From a virus, in IMG/VR virus record IMGVR_UViG_3300030103_001381, positions 6,523-55,775 of that record: a DNA stretch of 49,253 nucleotides. The stretch is one strand, 5' to 3'. A model generated the notes under the pieces. That model saw nothing but the letters and a program-made list of their open reading frames with translations, ran no database searches and was not told where the DNA came from. Below are positions 31,005 to 38,769 of the stretch, in pieces; the stretch's first letter is position 1, and every line of letters starts with the position of its first letter. The translations under genes were made by a program, and so were the position numbers.

Positions 31005-31302
31005 GATAAGATTTGACAAGCTAAAACAAATTGGATGTGTAGCTTGTGCAAAGTATGGCAAGGAAAGTGAGCCTGTAATACATCATATAAGAAGTCATAC
31101 AGGACTATCATTAAGACCGAGCCATGATGATACGATACCATTGTGTCCACTTCATCACAATATGGGTAGGAACTCTATTCATTTAAACAAATCAGGCTTT
31201 GAGCATTTGTATGGTACTGAAAAGCAATTACTCAAAGAAACAAACATAAAACTAGAACAATTAGAAAGGACGGATATATTTTATGGAAAGGGAAATAAAT
31301 AA
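30988..31302 (+). CDS. Ref-type (DUF968-like) HNH nuclease
   Basis: A 104-residue protein. Cys17 and Cys20 (GCVACAKYG), IHHIRS (H32, H33), a conserved Arg region and IPLCPLHHNMG (C53, H56, H57) form the treble-clef HNH site of the recombination-enhancement (Ref)/NinX-like nucleases, followed by an IHLNKSGFEHLYGTE end typical of that family. It may cut DNA at recombination intermediates, as Ref does with RecA. It precedes the replication gene. Confidence 0.82.
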   Translation: MKKKDKIRFDKLKQIGCVACAKYGKESEPVIHHIRSHTGLSLRPSHDDTIPLCPLHHNMGRNSIHLNKSGFEHLYGTEKQLLKETNIKLEQLERTDIFYGKGNK

Positions 31303-32104
31303 ATTTCATGCATTACAACTATTTACAGATACATTTAGCGCTGAAACAGTACACTTAACAAACGAGGCAGTAGGCATTTATATTAGACTATTATGCTTTG
31401 CATGGACTAAAAACACTAGACCTTTCAATACAGAATCAGCATATAGAATATGTCAATGCAGATCAGACGAATGCGAAAGAGAAGTAATGAAAATTTTAAC
31501 AGAATTTTTTATTAGATTTAAAGATCCAAGTGATGCAATGATGCACACTGTTGAATTATGGATTCATAAAAGGTTAGTTGCAGAACATCAATATCTTACT
31601 GATAAATACAAGAAAAGGTCATTGGCTGGTAAAAAAGGAGCAAGTATTAGACATTCTGCTAATGGCAAAAGTTTAACTCCTAATCCTAATCCTAATCCTA
31701 AACCTAATAATATAAATACTTATGACCCTCAATTTGAACAACTATGGGATTCTTTAGGTAGAAAAAGAGGATCAAAATTTAAAGCACACGAAACTTGGCT
31801 TAAATTGTGGTCGCAAGGTATTTTAAAAGAATCAGATAATCCTTTGTTAATACAAGCATATCAAAACCAAGTTGATGAAATTGAAGATGTCAAATTTGTG
31901 CCACATTTTAGCACATGGCTATCTCAAAGAAGATGGGAAAATGATGAGTCTGTATCAAAAGTGGCTACAATACTACAAAAAATGGAAAAGTTAGGATATG
32001 AAACCATTGGTACTGAATCTAATTTTACACTCTTTATAAAAGATGGAATTAAGTATAAAATAGATAGGTATGATAAAGACCATATTATACATAGGGTGGA
32101 ATGA
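31283..32104 (+). CDS. DUF1376 replication-initiation-type protein
   Basis: A 273-residue protein. The N-terminus (KFHALQLFTDTFSAETVHLT, NEAVGIYIRLLCFAW) is a DUF1376 winged-helix region found in phage replication initiators. A Pro-Asn repeat linker (TPNPNPNPKP) joins it to a helical C-terminal domain (WLSQRRWENDESVSKVA). It should load or recruit host replication machinery at the phage origin. The TCCTAA repeats at 31678-31707 lie in the linker. Confidence 0.78.
   Translation: MEREINKFHALQLFTDTFSAETVHLTNEAVGIYIRLLCFAWTKNTRPFNTESAYRICQCRSDECEREVMKILTEFFIRFKDPSDAMMHTVELWIHKRLVAEHQYLTDKYKKRSLAGKKGASIRHSANGKSLTPNPNPNPKPNNINTYDPQFEQLWDSLGRKRGSKFKAHETWLKLWSQGILKESDNPLLIQAYQNQVDEIEDVKFVPHFSTWLSQRRWENDESVSKVATILQKMEKLGYETIGTESNFTLFIKDGIKYKIDRYDKDHIIHRVE
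31678..31707 (+). repeat. TCCTAA tandem repeat inside the replication gene
   Basis: Four perfect TCCTAA units and one ACCTAA unit run in tandem. Read in frame they encode the Pro-Asn linker of the DUF1376 protein. Repeats within a replication gene sometimes mark an origin, but here they may simply be a linker prone to length change. Confidence 0.7.
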
Positions 32105-32235
32105 AATCAATTTTAAGGATATTTAAGTATGCTCGTAGAAGAATAATTGCTTTAGCTTTAGAAAATCGTAAGCTAAAAGTACAATTAGAAATTTATCAAG
32201 CAATAATAGAATCAGATGTCGAGAAAAAACACTAA
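32101..32235 (+). CDS. Conserved 44-residue microprotein (copy B)
   Basis: Homologue of 275-409 with identical length, the same ATGA overlap with the replication gene and conserved ILRIFKY, ENRKLKVQLEIYQAIIES and final KKH. It marks the left edge of the duplicated block in this copy. Function unknown. Confidence 0.65.
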   Translation: MKSILRIFKYARRRIIALALENRKLKVQLEIYQAIIESDVEKKH

Positions 32236-32518
32236 ATCAAAAAAAAAGTCTATGTATCGTAGCATACTTGTTAATAATAGAAAATACTATTTTTATCAAA
32301 TAAGATGGGTTGACATATTAGGCGACTCTGGGCATAAGAGTTTTGTAGAATTATCTAATATGAAACCTGCATACAAATCTACCTTTGCATTTTTATTTAA
32401 AAAGTCAAAAAAATTTCTATATACATTTAGTACTTATGATGAAGTTGATGAGGAATTTTCAGATTGTAATGTGTTTCCTATTGGCACAATCATAGAAACA
32501 AAAAGGATAGAGATATGA
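32216..32518 (+). CDS. Conserved hypothetical protein (copy B), 100 residues
   Basis: Homologue of 410-688, longer by a basic N-terminal extension (MSRKNTKSKKKS) that overlaps the preceding microprotein by 20 bases. Conserved KYYFYQIRWVD..GDSGHKSF and FSDCNVFPIGT motifs. No family was recognised. It again precedes the ParB-domain gene. Confidence 0.75.
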   Translation: MSRKNTKSKKKSMYRSILVNNRKYYFYQIRWVDILGDSGHKSFVELSNMKPAYKSTFAFLFKKSKKFLYTFSTYDEVDEEFSDCNVFPIGTIIETKRIEI

Positions 32519-33141
32519 AAGTAGAAGAAGTTGATATAGATTTAATTAAACCATATAAAAACAACCCTAGAGAGATACCAATGGAGTCTGTACAAAAAGT
32601 TATGAACTCTATTAGGGAATTTGGTAACAATCAACCTATTGTAGTAGATAACGACAATGTAATAGTTGTAGGACATACTCGTTGGAAAGCATTAAAGCAA
32701 CTTGGTAAAGCAAAAGTTTTTGTAGTAAAAAAAGAATTTCCTAAAGGTCAAGCTATGGCTTATCGTATTATGGATAATCGTAGTGGCGAGGAATCTAAAT
32801 GGTCTAATAAACTATTAGCATCAGAGTTAAATATATTAAAAGATGATAACTTTGATTTGCAGTTAACAGGATTTAATTTAACAGAGTTAGAAAACCTAGC
32901 AAATGATAAAGAACTTGGCTTTGTACAAAATACAAAAGATTTAAAAGAAAACTTTAATGTTGATTTTCCTGATGGCATGGAAGTTACACATGTCAAGATG
33001 GTACAATTATTTTTAAATACTGAAACTGAAAAGGATTTTAAACTATGGTGTCAAGAACTACAAACACAATTAGGTACTGACAATTTAACTGACACAGTAT
33101 ATACAGTAATTAAAAATGCACACAATAACAGCAAAAGCTAA
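32515..33141 (+). CDS. Stand-alone ParB-domain protein
   Basis: A 208-residue protein. The N-terminal ParB/Srx-like domain (KNNPREIP, QPIVVDNDNVIVVGHTRWKA, RIMDNRSGEESKW) corresponds to that of the copy A ParB-methyltransferase. Here the methyltransferase is absent. Instead there is a different C-terminal segment (MEVTHVKMVQLFLNTETEKD, GTDNLTDTVYTVIK) also seen after ParB domains in other phages. It overlaps the TET/JBP-like gene by 26 bases and may direct the modification enzymes to DNA. That role is inference. Confidence 0.82.
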   Translation: MKVEEVDIDLIKPYKNNPREIPMESVQKVMNSIREFGNNQPIVVDNDNVIVVGHTRWKALKQLGKAKVFVVKKEFPKGQAMAYRIMDNRSGEESKWSNKLLASELNILKDDNFDLQLTGFNLTELENLANDKELGFVQNTKDLKENFNVDFPDGMEVTHVKMVQLFLNTETEKDFKLWCQELQTQLGTDNLTDTVYTVIKNAHNNSKS

Positions 33142-34072
33142 ATATACAGATCAAGAAATAAAAAAACTTGAGGGCTATTTCATACAAGATCATCACTACG
33201 ATCAAATTATAGACTATGATTGCGATGGCTACAAAGAAGATGGTAGTCCTTTGTTTTTTTTTAGAAAAAATGTAATCCCAGCAAGTATATGTGAACAAGC
33301 TTACAAAAACTTAAGAACTGCTACTGCAAAAGGTGGCAACAGAGGTAGTGCTGGTGGAGTACCACCTGATAGAAAAAACACTAACACTATGAACTTAAAG
33401 TACAACGACAAAGGCGAACTTGTGCCAGAAAAAACAACAGGAAAGACTAGAGGATTTAAAATAAAAAAAGATGGTACAATATCTAGGTTTCATAGCGCAT
33501 TCCAACAAGTTGATAGTGGTATCGCTGGATTCTTTGATAGACAAGTAAGGTTTCCATATTGCAGACAAACTATGTTTAATGAACAAAAGTTTGAGAAATT
33601 TAAAAAAGGTTATCCTTATATTAAATATATTAACGATATATTTAAAGATGTATGTCCTGAAAGATACAAAGCACAAGAGGATATGGTTAAAAAAACAAGT
33701 GAAGATTTTTATATAAAAGGTACAGTTTTTACTACTATTACAATCAACAAGAATTTTAGAACTGCTATACATACAGATAAAGGCGACTTGAAAGAGGGAT
33801 TTGGTAACCTTGGAGTATTACAAGCTGGTAATTACGAGGGTGGCTATACAATTATGCCTAAATATAAAATAGGTTTTGATGTTAGAAGTGGCGATGTTTG
33901 TTTTTTTGATGTACACGAGTTTCATGGCAATACAGAAATCAAAGCTAAAGGTAAATACGAAAGAATAAGTGTAGTTTGCTATTACAGAAAGAATATGATC
34001 AATTGTAAATCTGCACAAGAAGAACAAGAAATAGCAAAAAGATTAATAGATCGTAAAGGCTTAAATAAATAA
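33116..34072 (+). CDS. TET/JBP-like 2-oxoglutarate/Fe(II) dioxygenase
   Basis: A 318-residue enzyme. Diagnostic features of the TET/JBP class: FPYCRQTMFN (146-155), the metal-binding HTD (H219, D221) followed by GDLKEGFGNLGVLQAG, then GGYTIMPKYKIGFDVRSGD, distal His in VHEFHGN (H270 preferred) and the 2-oxoglutarate-binding Arg in YERISVVCYYR (R283). Family members oxidise the 5-methyl group of thymine or 5-methylcytosine in DNA. Here it heads a cassette with kinase- and transfer-type enzymes, which suggests the first step of a hypermodification pathway. No pyrimidine hydroxymethylase gene is present in the window. Confidence 0.88.
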   Translation: MHTITAKAKYTDQEIKKLEGYFIQDHHYDQIIDYDCDGYKEDGSPLFFFRKNVIPASICEQAYKNLRTATAKGGNRGSAGGVPPDRKNTNTMNLKYNDKGELVPEKTTGKTRGFKIKKDGTISRFHSAFQQVDSGIAGFFDRQVRFPYCRQTMFNEQKFEKFKKGYPYIKYINDIFKDVCPERYKAQEDMVKKTSEDFYIKGTVFTTITINKNFRTAIHTDKGDLKEGFGNLGVLQAGNYEGGYTIMPKYKIGFDVRSGDVCFFDVHEFHGNTEIKAKGKYERISVVCYYRKNMINCKSAQEEQEIAKRLIDRKGLNK

Positions 34073-34713
34073 TGTGTGCAGTCGTAGGTGCATTTTCTAA
34101 AACAAAAGTAGATTTAGAGTTGTTTCAAAAAGTTATGATACAATCTATGATAAGAGGCAAACACGCATCAGGTATTGCTTGGAATAACAATGGTAAGTTA
34201 TCATACAGAATAATAGACGAATCTGCTAATTTTTTAGCATTTAAAAACATAGATACAAATATGATAATTGGTCATGCTAGGTACTCAACATCAGACTTAA
34301 ACTACAATCAACCTATAAAAACAGATAAAATAGCTATCGTACATAATGGGGTTATATCACAAGAACACCCTGACACATGGAAAGATACATATGGGTACGA
34401 TTTTAATACTAAAAATGATAGTGAAATAGTATTAAGAAGTTATGAAAACAATAAACACCCATTACAACTAAATGGTTCAATGGCTACAATAATACTTGAC
34501 ATAACAAACAAACCTAAAATTTTGTTTTTTAGAAATGAACAAAGACCATTATATTATTCAACAGACAAAGATACTTACATAGCAAGTACAAAAAACATTT
34601 TAAAAAGGTCAGGATTTAAGCACATTTTAAAAACTAATAGTTGTGTAGAGTATAAAATAGATGGTAAATTTACTACAAATTTAATAAGGCAAAGTAAAAC
34701 AGATCTTCAATGA
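34072..34713 (+). CDS. Stand-alone class II glutamine amidotransferase
   Basis: A 213-residue N-terminal-nucleophile glutaminase. Cys2 (MCAVVGAF) is the catalytic residue after Met removal. RGKHASGIA (28-36), GHARYSTSD (67-75), HNG (91-93), the KNDSEI loop (114-119) and ASTK (171-174) complete the glutamine site. No synthetase or isomerase domain follows, so the ammonia or glutamine-derived group must be used by a partner, probably the neighbouring modification enzymes. The start overlaps the dioxygenase stop by one base. Confidence 0.85.
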   Translation: MCAVVGAFSKTKVDLELFQKVMIQSMIRGKHASGIAWNNNGKLSYRIIDESANFLAFKNIDTNMIIGHARYSTSDLNYNQPIKTDKIAIVHNGVISQEHPDTWKDTYGYDFNTKNDSEIVLRSYENNKHPLQLNGSMATIILDITNKPKILFFRNEQRPLYYSTDKDTYIASTKNILKRSGFKHILKTNSCVEYKIDGKFTTNLIRQSKTDLQ

Positions 34714-35345
34714 TTAAATTTTTAAAAGAAACAGACATACAAAAAGCAATATTTAATTCGTCTAATGGTGCTAATACAAAGTTTTTACAACAAAGTCATA
34801 GTTTGTGGTACAGATTTAATAATTATCAATCTAATGCACCATTTGGACTTTACAATAATGATCAACTTGTAAGTGTTATTTTTGCAACCACAAGTGATAA
34901 AACAAAATATATTAACCTTTACGAGATAGTAACTTTACAAGGTCAAGAGGGTAAAGGATATGCTACTGATCTTTGGTCGCAGTTTGTTGAATTTTGGTAT
35001 GATGCAGGTATGCATAGAATAAAGCTATCTTGTACACCTAGTTCAGTTAGTTGGCATATGAGAAATGGTCTTATATTTTGGGCAGTTGATAAACAAGGAA
35101 GTTTAAGATCAGATCAACCATTAAAAAGGAGCATTAATGAACAAGTAGATTTTCGAGAAAAATCGCTAAAAAACCCTAGTCTTGCTTTACCTGAAAAAAA
35201 GGTAAGAATGAAATTGAGAGAAGAAGATATAGAAACACTACAACTATCTCAAAAGAAAATACTAGAAACATATCAAGCTATAAAAAAAGTAGGCGACTAT
35301 TGGTTTAGACCACATTTATATGGATTATCGAAAAAGACAAAATAG
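34710..35345 (+). CDS. GNAT-fold acyltransferase-like protein
   Basis: A 211-residue protein. GQEGKGYATDLWSQF at 78-92 is the acyl-CoA pyrophosphate-binding motif A of GNAT enzymes, with flanking strands (PFGLYNNDQLVSVIFATTSD and MHRIKLSCTP). The C-terminal third is charged and helical. GNAT-fold proteins such as Mom modify phage DNA bases, and in this cassette it may acylate or transfer onto a base. The acceptor is unknown. ATGA overlap with the glutaminase gene. Confidence 0.72.
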   Translation: MIKFLKETDIQKAIFNSSNGANTKFLQQSHSLWYRFNNYQSNAPFGLYNNDQLVSVIFATTSDKTKYINLYEIVTLQGQEGKGYATDLWSQFVEFWYDAGMHRIKLSCTPSSVSWHMRNGLIFWAVDKQGSLRSDQPLKRSINEQVDFREKSLKNPSLALPEKKVRMKLREEDIETLQLSQKKILETYQAIKKVGDYWFRPHLYGLSKKTK

Positions 35346-36261
35346 AACTAAAGCATTTTTAAGATGGTATGCTTGGTCTTTGCAGTATAAAGATTGTGAT
35401 CCACCTATATGGCTACTAAACTATTTATTTAATAGATATGAGCATAACCTAGAACAAAAGCTATGGATTTCTTGGATATATGGAACAACTTATCATTTAC
35501 CTACTGCTTGGATTATATGGAATGAATTTCCAGATTTTGATTTAGTAGGTTTAGAAAGATTAAAACAATGGAACAACGATAATTATAAAAGGTTAAGGTA
35601 TCAAACAGATACAAAGTATAACAAAGGTTATTTACCACAACAATTTGAAAGTTATAAAGAATGGATAGGTAATAGACCACAAATAGATAAGTTTGCAGAA
35701 TTAAAAACATTTGATAATGTATGGAATAGTGTTATTAAAAATTTATATAAATTTGGCAGATATTCTACTTGGTTTTATTTACAAACATTACACGAATGCG
35801 TAGGTCTTGATTTGCAACCCAGTACATTAAAATTAGAAGATTACAGTGGTAGTAAATCTCACAGAAATGGCTTATGCTATGCTCTTGGACTTGATGATTG
35901 GATAGATAAAAAGCTAAATAAAAAACAAATAGAACATTTGGAAACAAAAGCACAACAAATACAAAACACAATAAAAACAAAATATAAACTAAATAGCAAC
36001 CCATATACAATGGAAACTGCATTATGTTCCTTTAAAAAAATATTTAGAAAAAAACAAGGTAGGTATTTAGGCTATTACCTTGATAGACAGGCACAAGAAA
36101 TATCACAAGTACAAGAAGATGGTTGGTATGGTATTGAATGGGGTGTATTTTGGCAAGCAAGAACAGAAAGTTTGCACCCTACACTTTACTCAAACATACA
36201 AATCAAACCACAACTATACAGTCAGTTTTTAGATACAGGGAGTTTTAATAGACAATTATGA
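35320..36261 (+). CDS. 5-hmdU DNA kinase-type helical protein
   Basis: A 313-residue, helix- and aromatic-rich protein. Its core FGRYSTWFYLQTLHE (145-159), followed by LEDYSGSKSHRNGL (172-185) and WYGIEWGVFWQARTESLHP (269-287), resembles the HMUDK helical family, earlier called alpha-glutamyl/putrescinyl-thymine pyrophosphorylase. That domain works with a P-loop kinase to phosphorylate 5-hydroxymethyluracil in phage DNA. The P-loop partner is encoded by the next gene with a four-base overlap. Assignment rests on motif memory and context. Confidence 0.65.
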   Translation: MDYRKRQNRTKAFLRWYAWSLQYKDCDPPIWLLNYLFNRYEHNLEQKLWISWIYGTTYHLPTAWIIWNEFPDFDLVGLERLKQWNNDNYKRLRYQTDTKYNKGYLPQQFESYKEWIGNRPQIDKFAELKTFDNVWNSVIKNLYKFGRYSTWFYLQTLHECVGLDLQPSTLKLEDYSGSKSHRNGLCYALGLDDWIDKKLNKKQIEHLETKAQQIQNTIKTKYKLNSNPYTMETALCSFKKIFRKKQGRYLGYYLDRQAQEISQVQEDGWYGIEWGVFWQARTESLHPTLYSNIQIKPQLYSQFLDTGSFNRQL

Positions 36262-36791
36262 AATGCGTAGCTATTGGTGGAGTTCCAGCCACAGGGAAAA
36301 CTACACTTGTAAAAAAGATATACGATAAAATGCCTAAAATAAATTTTGAGTATGGTTTAGTAAAAGGACACTACGACAAAGAAAACAACATAGCATTGCT
36401 AGGGCTATACAACCAAAACAATACATTTCTTGGAACAGACAGACTATCTATGGGTGTAAATAAACAATTTTTACAATATATCTCAATGGTACAAAGAAAC
36501 ATTATATTTGAAGGCGATAGATTATTTAGCTTAAATAACTTAATAAAACTTAATGAATTATATGATTTGAGAATAATAATGCTAGTTAATTCGCCAGAAA
36601 CACTTGTAAAAAGACATAAAGATAGGAACGACACACAAACAGATAAGTTTCTTAAGGGTAGAGAAACAAAGATCAAAAACATTAAAGAACACTTTGGAGG
36701 CATTATAGGTAGGATAGAAACCTATACACTTACAAACTTGCAAGAAAGTGAAACATTAAGTAATAATATATACGATTGGTTAAAATCATAA
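36258..36791 (+). CDS. P-loop nucleotide-kinase-like protein
   Basis: A 177-residue kinase with Walker A GGVPATGKTT at 7-16, a central NIIFEGDRLF strand (walker-B/base region), and a lid-like VKRHKDRNDTQTDKFLKGRE segment. It is a small P-loop kinase like those joined to the 5-hmdU kinase helical domain. Directly after the helical-domain gene, it should supply the ATP-binding half of a two-subunit DNA-base kinase. Last gene of the modification cassette; the small terminase follows after ten bases. Confidence 0.78.
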   Translation: MKCVAIGGVPATGKTTLVKKIYDKMPKINFEYGLVKGHYDKENNIALLGLYNQNNTFLGTDRLSMGVNKQFLQYISMVQRNIIFEGDRLFSLNNLIKLNELYDLRIIMLVNSPETLVKRHKDRNDTQTDKFLKGRETKIKNIKEHFGGIIGRIETYTLTNLQESETLSNNIYDWLKS

Positions 36792-36801
36792 AAAGGACAT
36801 A

Positions 36802-37143
36802 ATGGCTAGACCTATAAAGAAAGTTGACACACAAGCTATACAAAAATTAGCACAAATGCATTGTACTTACGAGGAAATTGCAGAGTTTTGCGATGTATCA
36901 ACAAAGACTTTACAACGGAGTTATGTCCACCTTATAAAAAAGGGTCGTGAGATGGGCAGAATTAGTTTGCGTAGAGCACAATTCGAGAAAGCATTAGGTG
37001 GTAATGTAGCTATGCAAATTTGGCTTGGTAAGCAACATCTTGATCAAAGAGATAGAATTGAACAAACAAACTTTAATGAGCCATTACCATTAATTATAGA
37101 TGCAGAATCAAAAGAAATAAAAGATGTCAAAAAAAAAAGGTAA
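36802..37143 (+). CDS. Terminase small subunit-like HTH protein (copy B)
   Basis: A 113-residue homologue of 1883-2254: MARPIKK, helix-turn-helix (CTYEEIAEFCDVSTKTLQRS) and the QIWLGKQHLDQRDR segment, ending LPLIIDAESKE. AAAGGAC precedes the start. It shares the putative packaging role. Confidence 0.7.
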   Translation: MARPIKKVDTQAIQKLAQMHCTYEEIAEFCDVSTKTLQRSYVHLIKKGREMGRISLRRAQFEKALGGNVAMQIWLGKQHLDQRDRIEQTNFNEPLPLIIDAESKEIKDVKKKR

Positions 37144-37276
37144 TGTGTATGGTGCAGTTGTACTGTACGAAAAAAAATACAAAAGAACATCAATAGGTGG
37201 TGGTAGAGTTAAAACATCTACAATGAATAAATCAAAAAAAAGGTCATATAAAAAATACAAGGGACAGGGAAAATGA
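37124..37276 (+). CDS. Basic microprotein (copy B), 50 residues
   Basis: Homologue of 2247-2402. It starts MSKKKGNVYGAVVLYEKKYK inside the small terminase gene and ends KKYKGQGK with an ATGA overlap to the next gene. Lys-rich, probably nucleic-acid binding. Confidence 0.65.
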   Translation: MSKKKGNVYGAVVLYEKKYKRTSIGGGRVKTSTMNKSKKRSYKKYKGQGK

Positions 37277-37473
37277 GATCAAACTTTTATCCTAATGGGG
37301 AATTTATACCCTATCAAATGCCACAAGATTTTAGACCAGCACAAAGAGGTCAAGGTAGTTGTGGCTCATGTGGACTTTTTTCAAGACCTCATAGTTTCTG
37401 TGGTGCATACAGAACGAGAGGTGTAAAAGATACATATACTTGTAATAATTGGCGACCTAGAAGATTAAAATAA
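37273..37473 (+). CDS. Cys-rich small protein, copy B only
   Basis: A 66-residue protein starting MRSNFYPNGEFIPYQMPQDF, with five Cys arranged CGSCG, SFCG, YTC, compatible with a small zinc- or metal-binding knuckle, and a basic end (WRPRRLK). The same position in copy A holds an unrelated coiled-coil protein. Function unknown. Confidence 0.7.
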   Translation: MRSNFYPNGEFIPYQMPQDFRPAQRGQGSCGSCGLFSRPHSFCGAYRTRGVKDTYTCNNWRPRRLK

Positions 37474-37682
37474 TGGAATTAATTTTACTTAACGATGGTT
37501 TATATAGCTTAGTTTCTGTTACAAAAGAAATGATGCAAGGCATAGAAATAATGGAAAAGGTTAATTGTTTTGATTTATGCGATATTCTTAGATTGTATCT
37601 TACTACATATTATGAGCCACCCTACAATGTTCATGTAATGAATGATGGTAGTGGAGATTTTTATGGGTGCATATGTAGATAA
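37473..37682 (+). CDS. Highly conserved 69-residue protein (copy B)
   Basis: Near-duplicate of 2556-2765 at protein level (NDGLYSLVSVTKEMMQGIEI..GSGDFYGCIC). The strong conservation through an otherwise diverged region points to an important role between the terminase genes. Confidence 0.75.
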   Translation: MELILLNDGLYSLVSVTKEMMQGIEIMEKVNCFDLCDILRLYLTTYYEPPYNVHVMNDGSGDFYGCICR

Positions 37683-37701
37683 TTTATGATAATTGTTTTG
37701 C

Positions 37702-37959
37702 ATGGCAAAGTATAGAGGCAGAACAGTTAGGCTAGGCAAGATAATGCGTGGCGATGTAAAGAAATTTAAGGTGTTCGTAAGAAACAAACGAACAGGAAAA
37801 ATCAAAAAGGTTAATTTTGGTAGTAAGACAATGTCTATTAAAAAACATATACCAGCAAGAAAAAGATCGTTTATGGCTCGTATGGGTGGAGTACTTAAGA
37901 AAGTTCGTGGACAGAAATCTTTAAGTCCTGCATATTGGTCGTTAAGGAGTTGGCGATGA
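37702..37959 (+). CDS. Basic phage protein, DUF5754-like (copy B)
   Basis: Homologue of 2785-3066, 85 residues. The start is the ATG at 37702 (MAKYRGRTVRLG), matching copy A, not the TTG three codons earlier. It carries the same KKFKVFVRNKRTGKIKKVNFG block, then PARKRSF, and ends SLRSWR. Confidence 0.7.
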   Translation: MAKYRGRTVRLGKIMRGDVKKFKVFVRNKRTGKIKKVNFGSKTMSIKKHIPARKRSFMARMGGVLKKVRGQKSLSPAYWSLRSWR

Positions 37960-38318
37960 AGCTAAATGAAAACACTAATATTTCTCTTCCTTTAAGGAAT
38001 TTAATTGCTTTATGCGTTGCTGTTGGTTTAGGGATAATTGGCTACACAGAATTGACAGCTAGGCTAACTAGCTTAGAGACTTCAAGAGAATTATTCCAAG
38101 CTGATCTACTTAAAAAATCTGAACAAAAACCAACTGACCAAGAACAGTTTATGTTGCTAGAACATGTAGCAGAGCAAGTAGAAAATATCCAAGCAGAGAT
38201 GGAAACTATGAGAAACAATAATGTCAATATTAAATATGCAATGAAAGATATAGAAAAAATTAAAGAACAATTAGAAATTATAAAAGATAAGGTAAGAGCA
38301 AATGGAAAGAGTTATTAA
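37956..38318 (+). CDS. Membrane-anchored coiled-coil protein (copy B)
   Basis: A 120-residue homologue of 3063-3425. The start is the ATG at 37956, which overlaps the preceding TGA, not the earlier in-frame start. The transmembrane part (NLIALCVAVGLGIIGYTEL) differs from copy A, but from about 38082 on the DNA is nearly identical. The border between diverged and identical sequence suggests a recombination joint. Confidence 0.75.
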   Translation: MKLNENTNISLPLRNLIALCVAVGLGIIGYTELTARLTSLETSRELFQADLLKKSEQKPTDQEQFMLLEHVAEQVENIQAEMETMRNNNVNIKYAMKDIEKIKEQLEIIKDKVRANGKSY

Positions 38319-38325
38319 TGGTTGA
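38302..38325 (+). pseudogene. Deleted remnant of the 54-residue gene of copy A
   Basis: ATG GAA AGA GTT matches the first four codons of 3409-3573, but the frame then runs into a stop after seven codons, because about 150 bases present in copy A are missing. The downstream gene now starts at 38318 within this remnant. Confidence 0.6.
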
Positions 38326-38533
38326 AACAGTTGTAGCTTTGTTATTAGTAATTAATTCTGAAATTAAAGAAGCTCGTATTCAACAAGACTTAAGTTCTTG
38401 CCTTAAAGGTAAGCGTCTGGCAATGCGTGAAGTTAAAAATGACAACATTGTTTATCAATGTATTAAAACAAAAGCAGAGTTAGAATTAAATATAGATGGT
38501 AGTAAATCAATTAAAAAACTTATATTAGAATGA
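38318..38533 (+). CDS. Small protein with hydrophobic N-terminus (copy B)
   Basis: A 71-residue homologue of 3570-3785 with only a few changed residues (for example Val2, Val45, Lys50). Same hydrophobic N-terminus and two Cys. The first ~70 bases are almost identical to copy A, while the rest shows mostly synonymous changes. Confidence 0.7.
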   Translation: MVETVVALLLVINSEIKEARIQQDLSSCLKGKRLAMREVKNDNIVYQCIKTKAELELNIDGSKSIKKLILE

Positions 38534-38754
38534 ATAAATTAGATGTTATAAAAGTATTGGCAGAAGATAAAACATTTGAAAACGAAATTAAAAACAAAGG
38601 TAGTAACGATTTAGAATTAAGAATTAAAGTATTAGAAAAAGAAATTGATACATTAAAAGCGATAATTAATCTAAAAGAAATAGAATTAAGTGCAAAAGAT
38701 GATAAAATTAAAACCTTAAAAAAGGAAGCAAAGGATATGTTGTTATATCCATAA
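38530..38754 (+). CDS. Coiled-coil protein, 74 residues, intact in copy B
   Basis: Starts MNKLDVIKVLAEDKTFENEI and continues with a regular Leu/Ile heptad pattern (LELRIKVLEKEIDTLKAIIN, IELSAKDDKIKTLKKEAK), a strong coiled coil. In copy A only the first part survives (3787 onward). ATGA overlap with the preceding gene. Function unknown. Confidence 0.65.
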   Translation: MNKLDVIKVLAEDKTFENEIKNKGSNDLELRIKVLEKEIDTLKAIINLKEIELSAKDDKIKTLKKEAKDMLLYP

Positions 38755-38769
38755 TTATGAGTATTAAAA

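Noticed and set aside
31678-31707. TCCTAA repeats as an origin of replication
   Set aside because: They encode a regular Pro-Asn linker in frame, and there are no associated AT-rich unwinding or initiator-box features that distinguish them in this AT-rich DNA.
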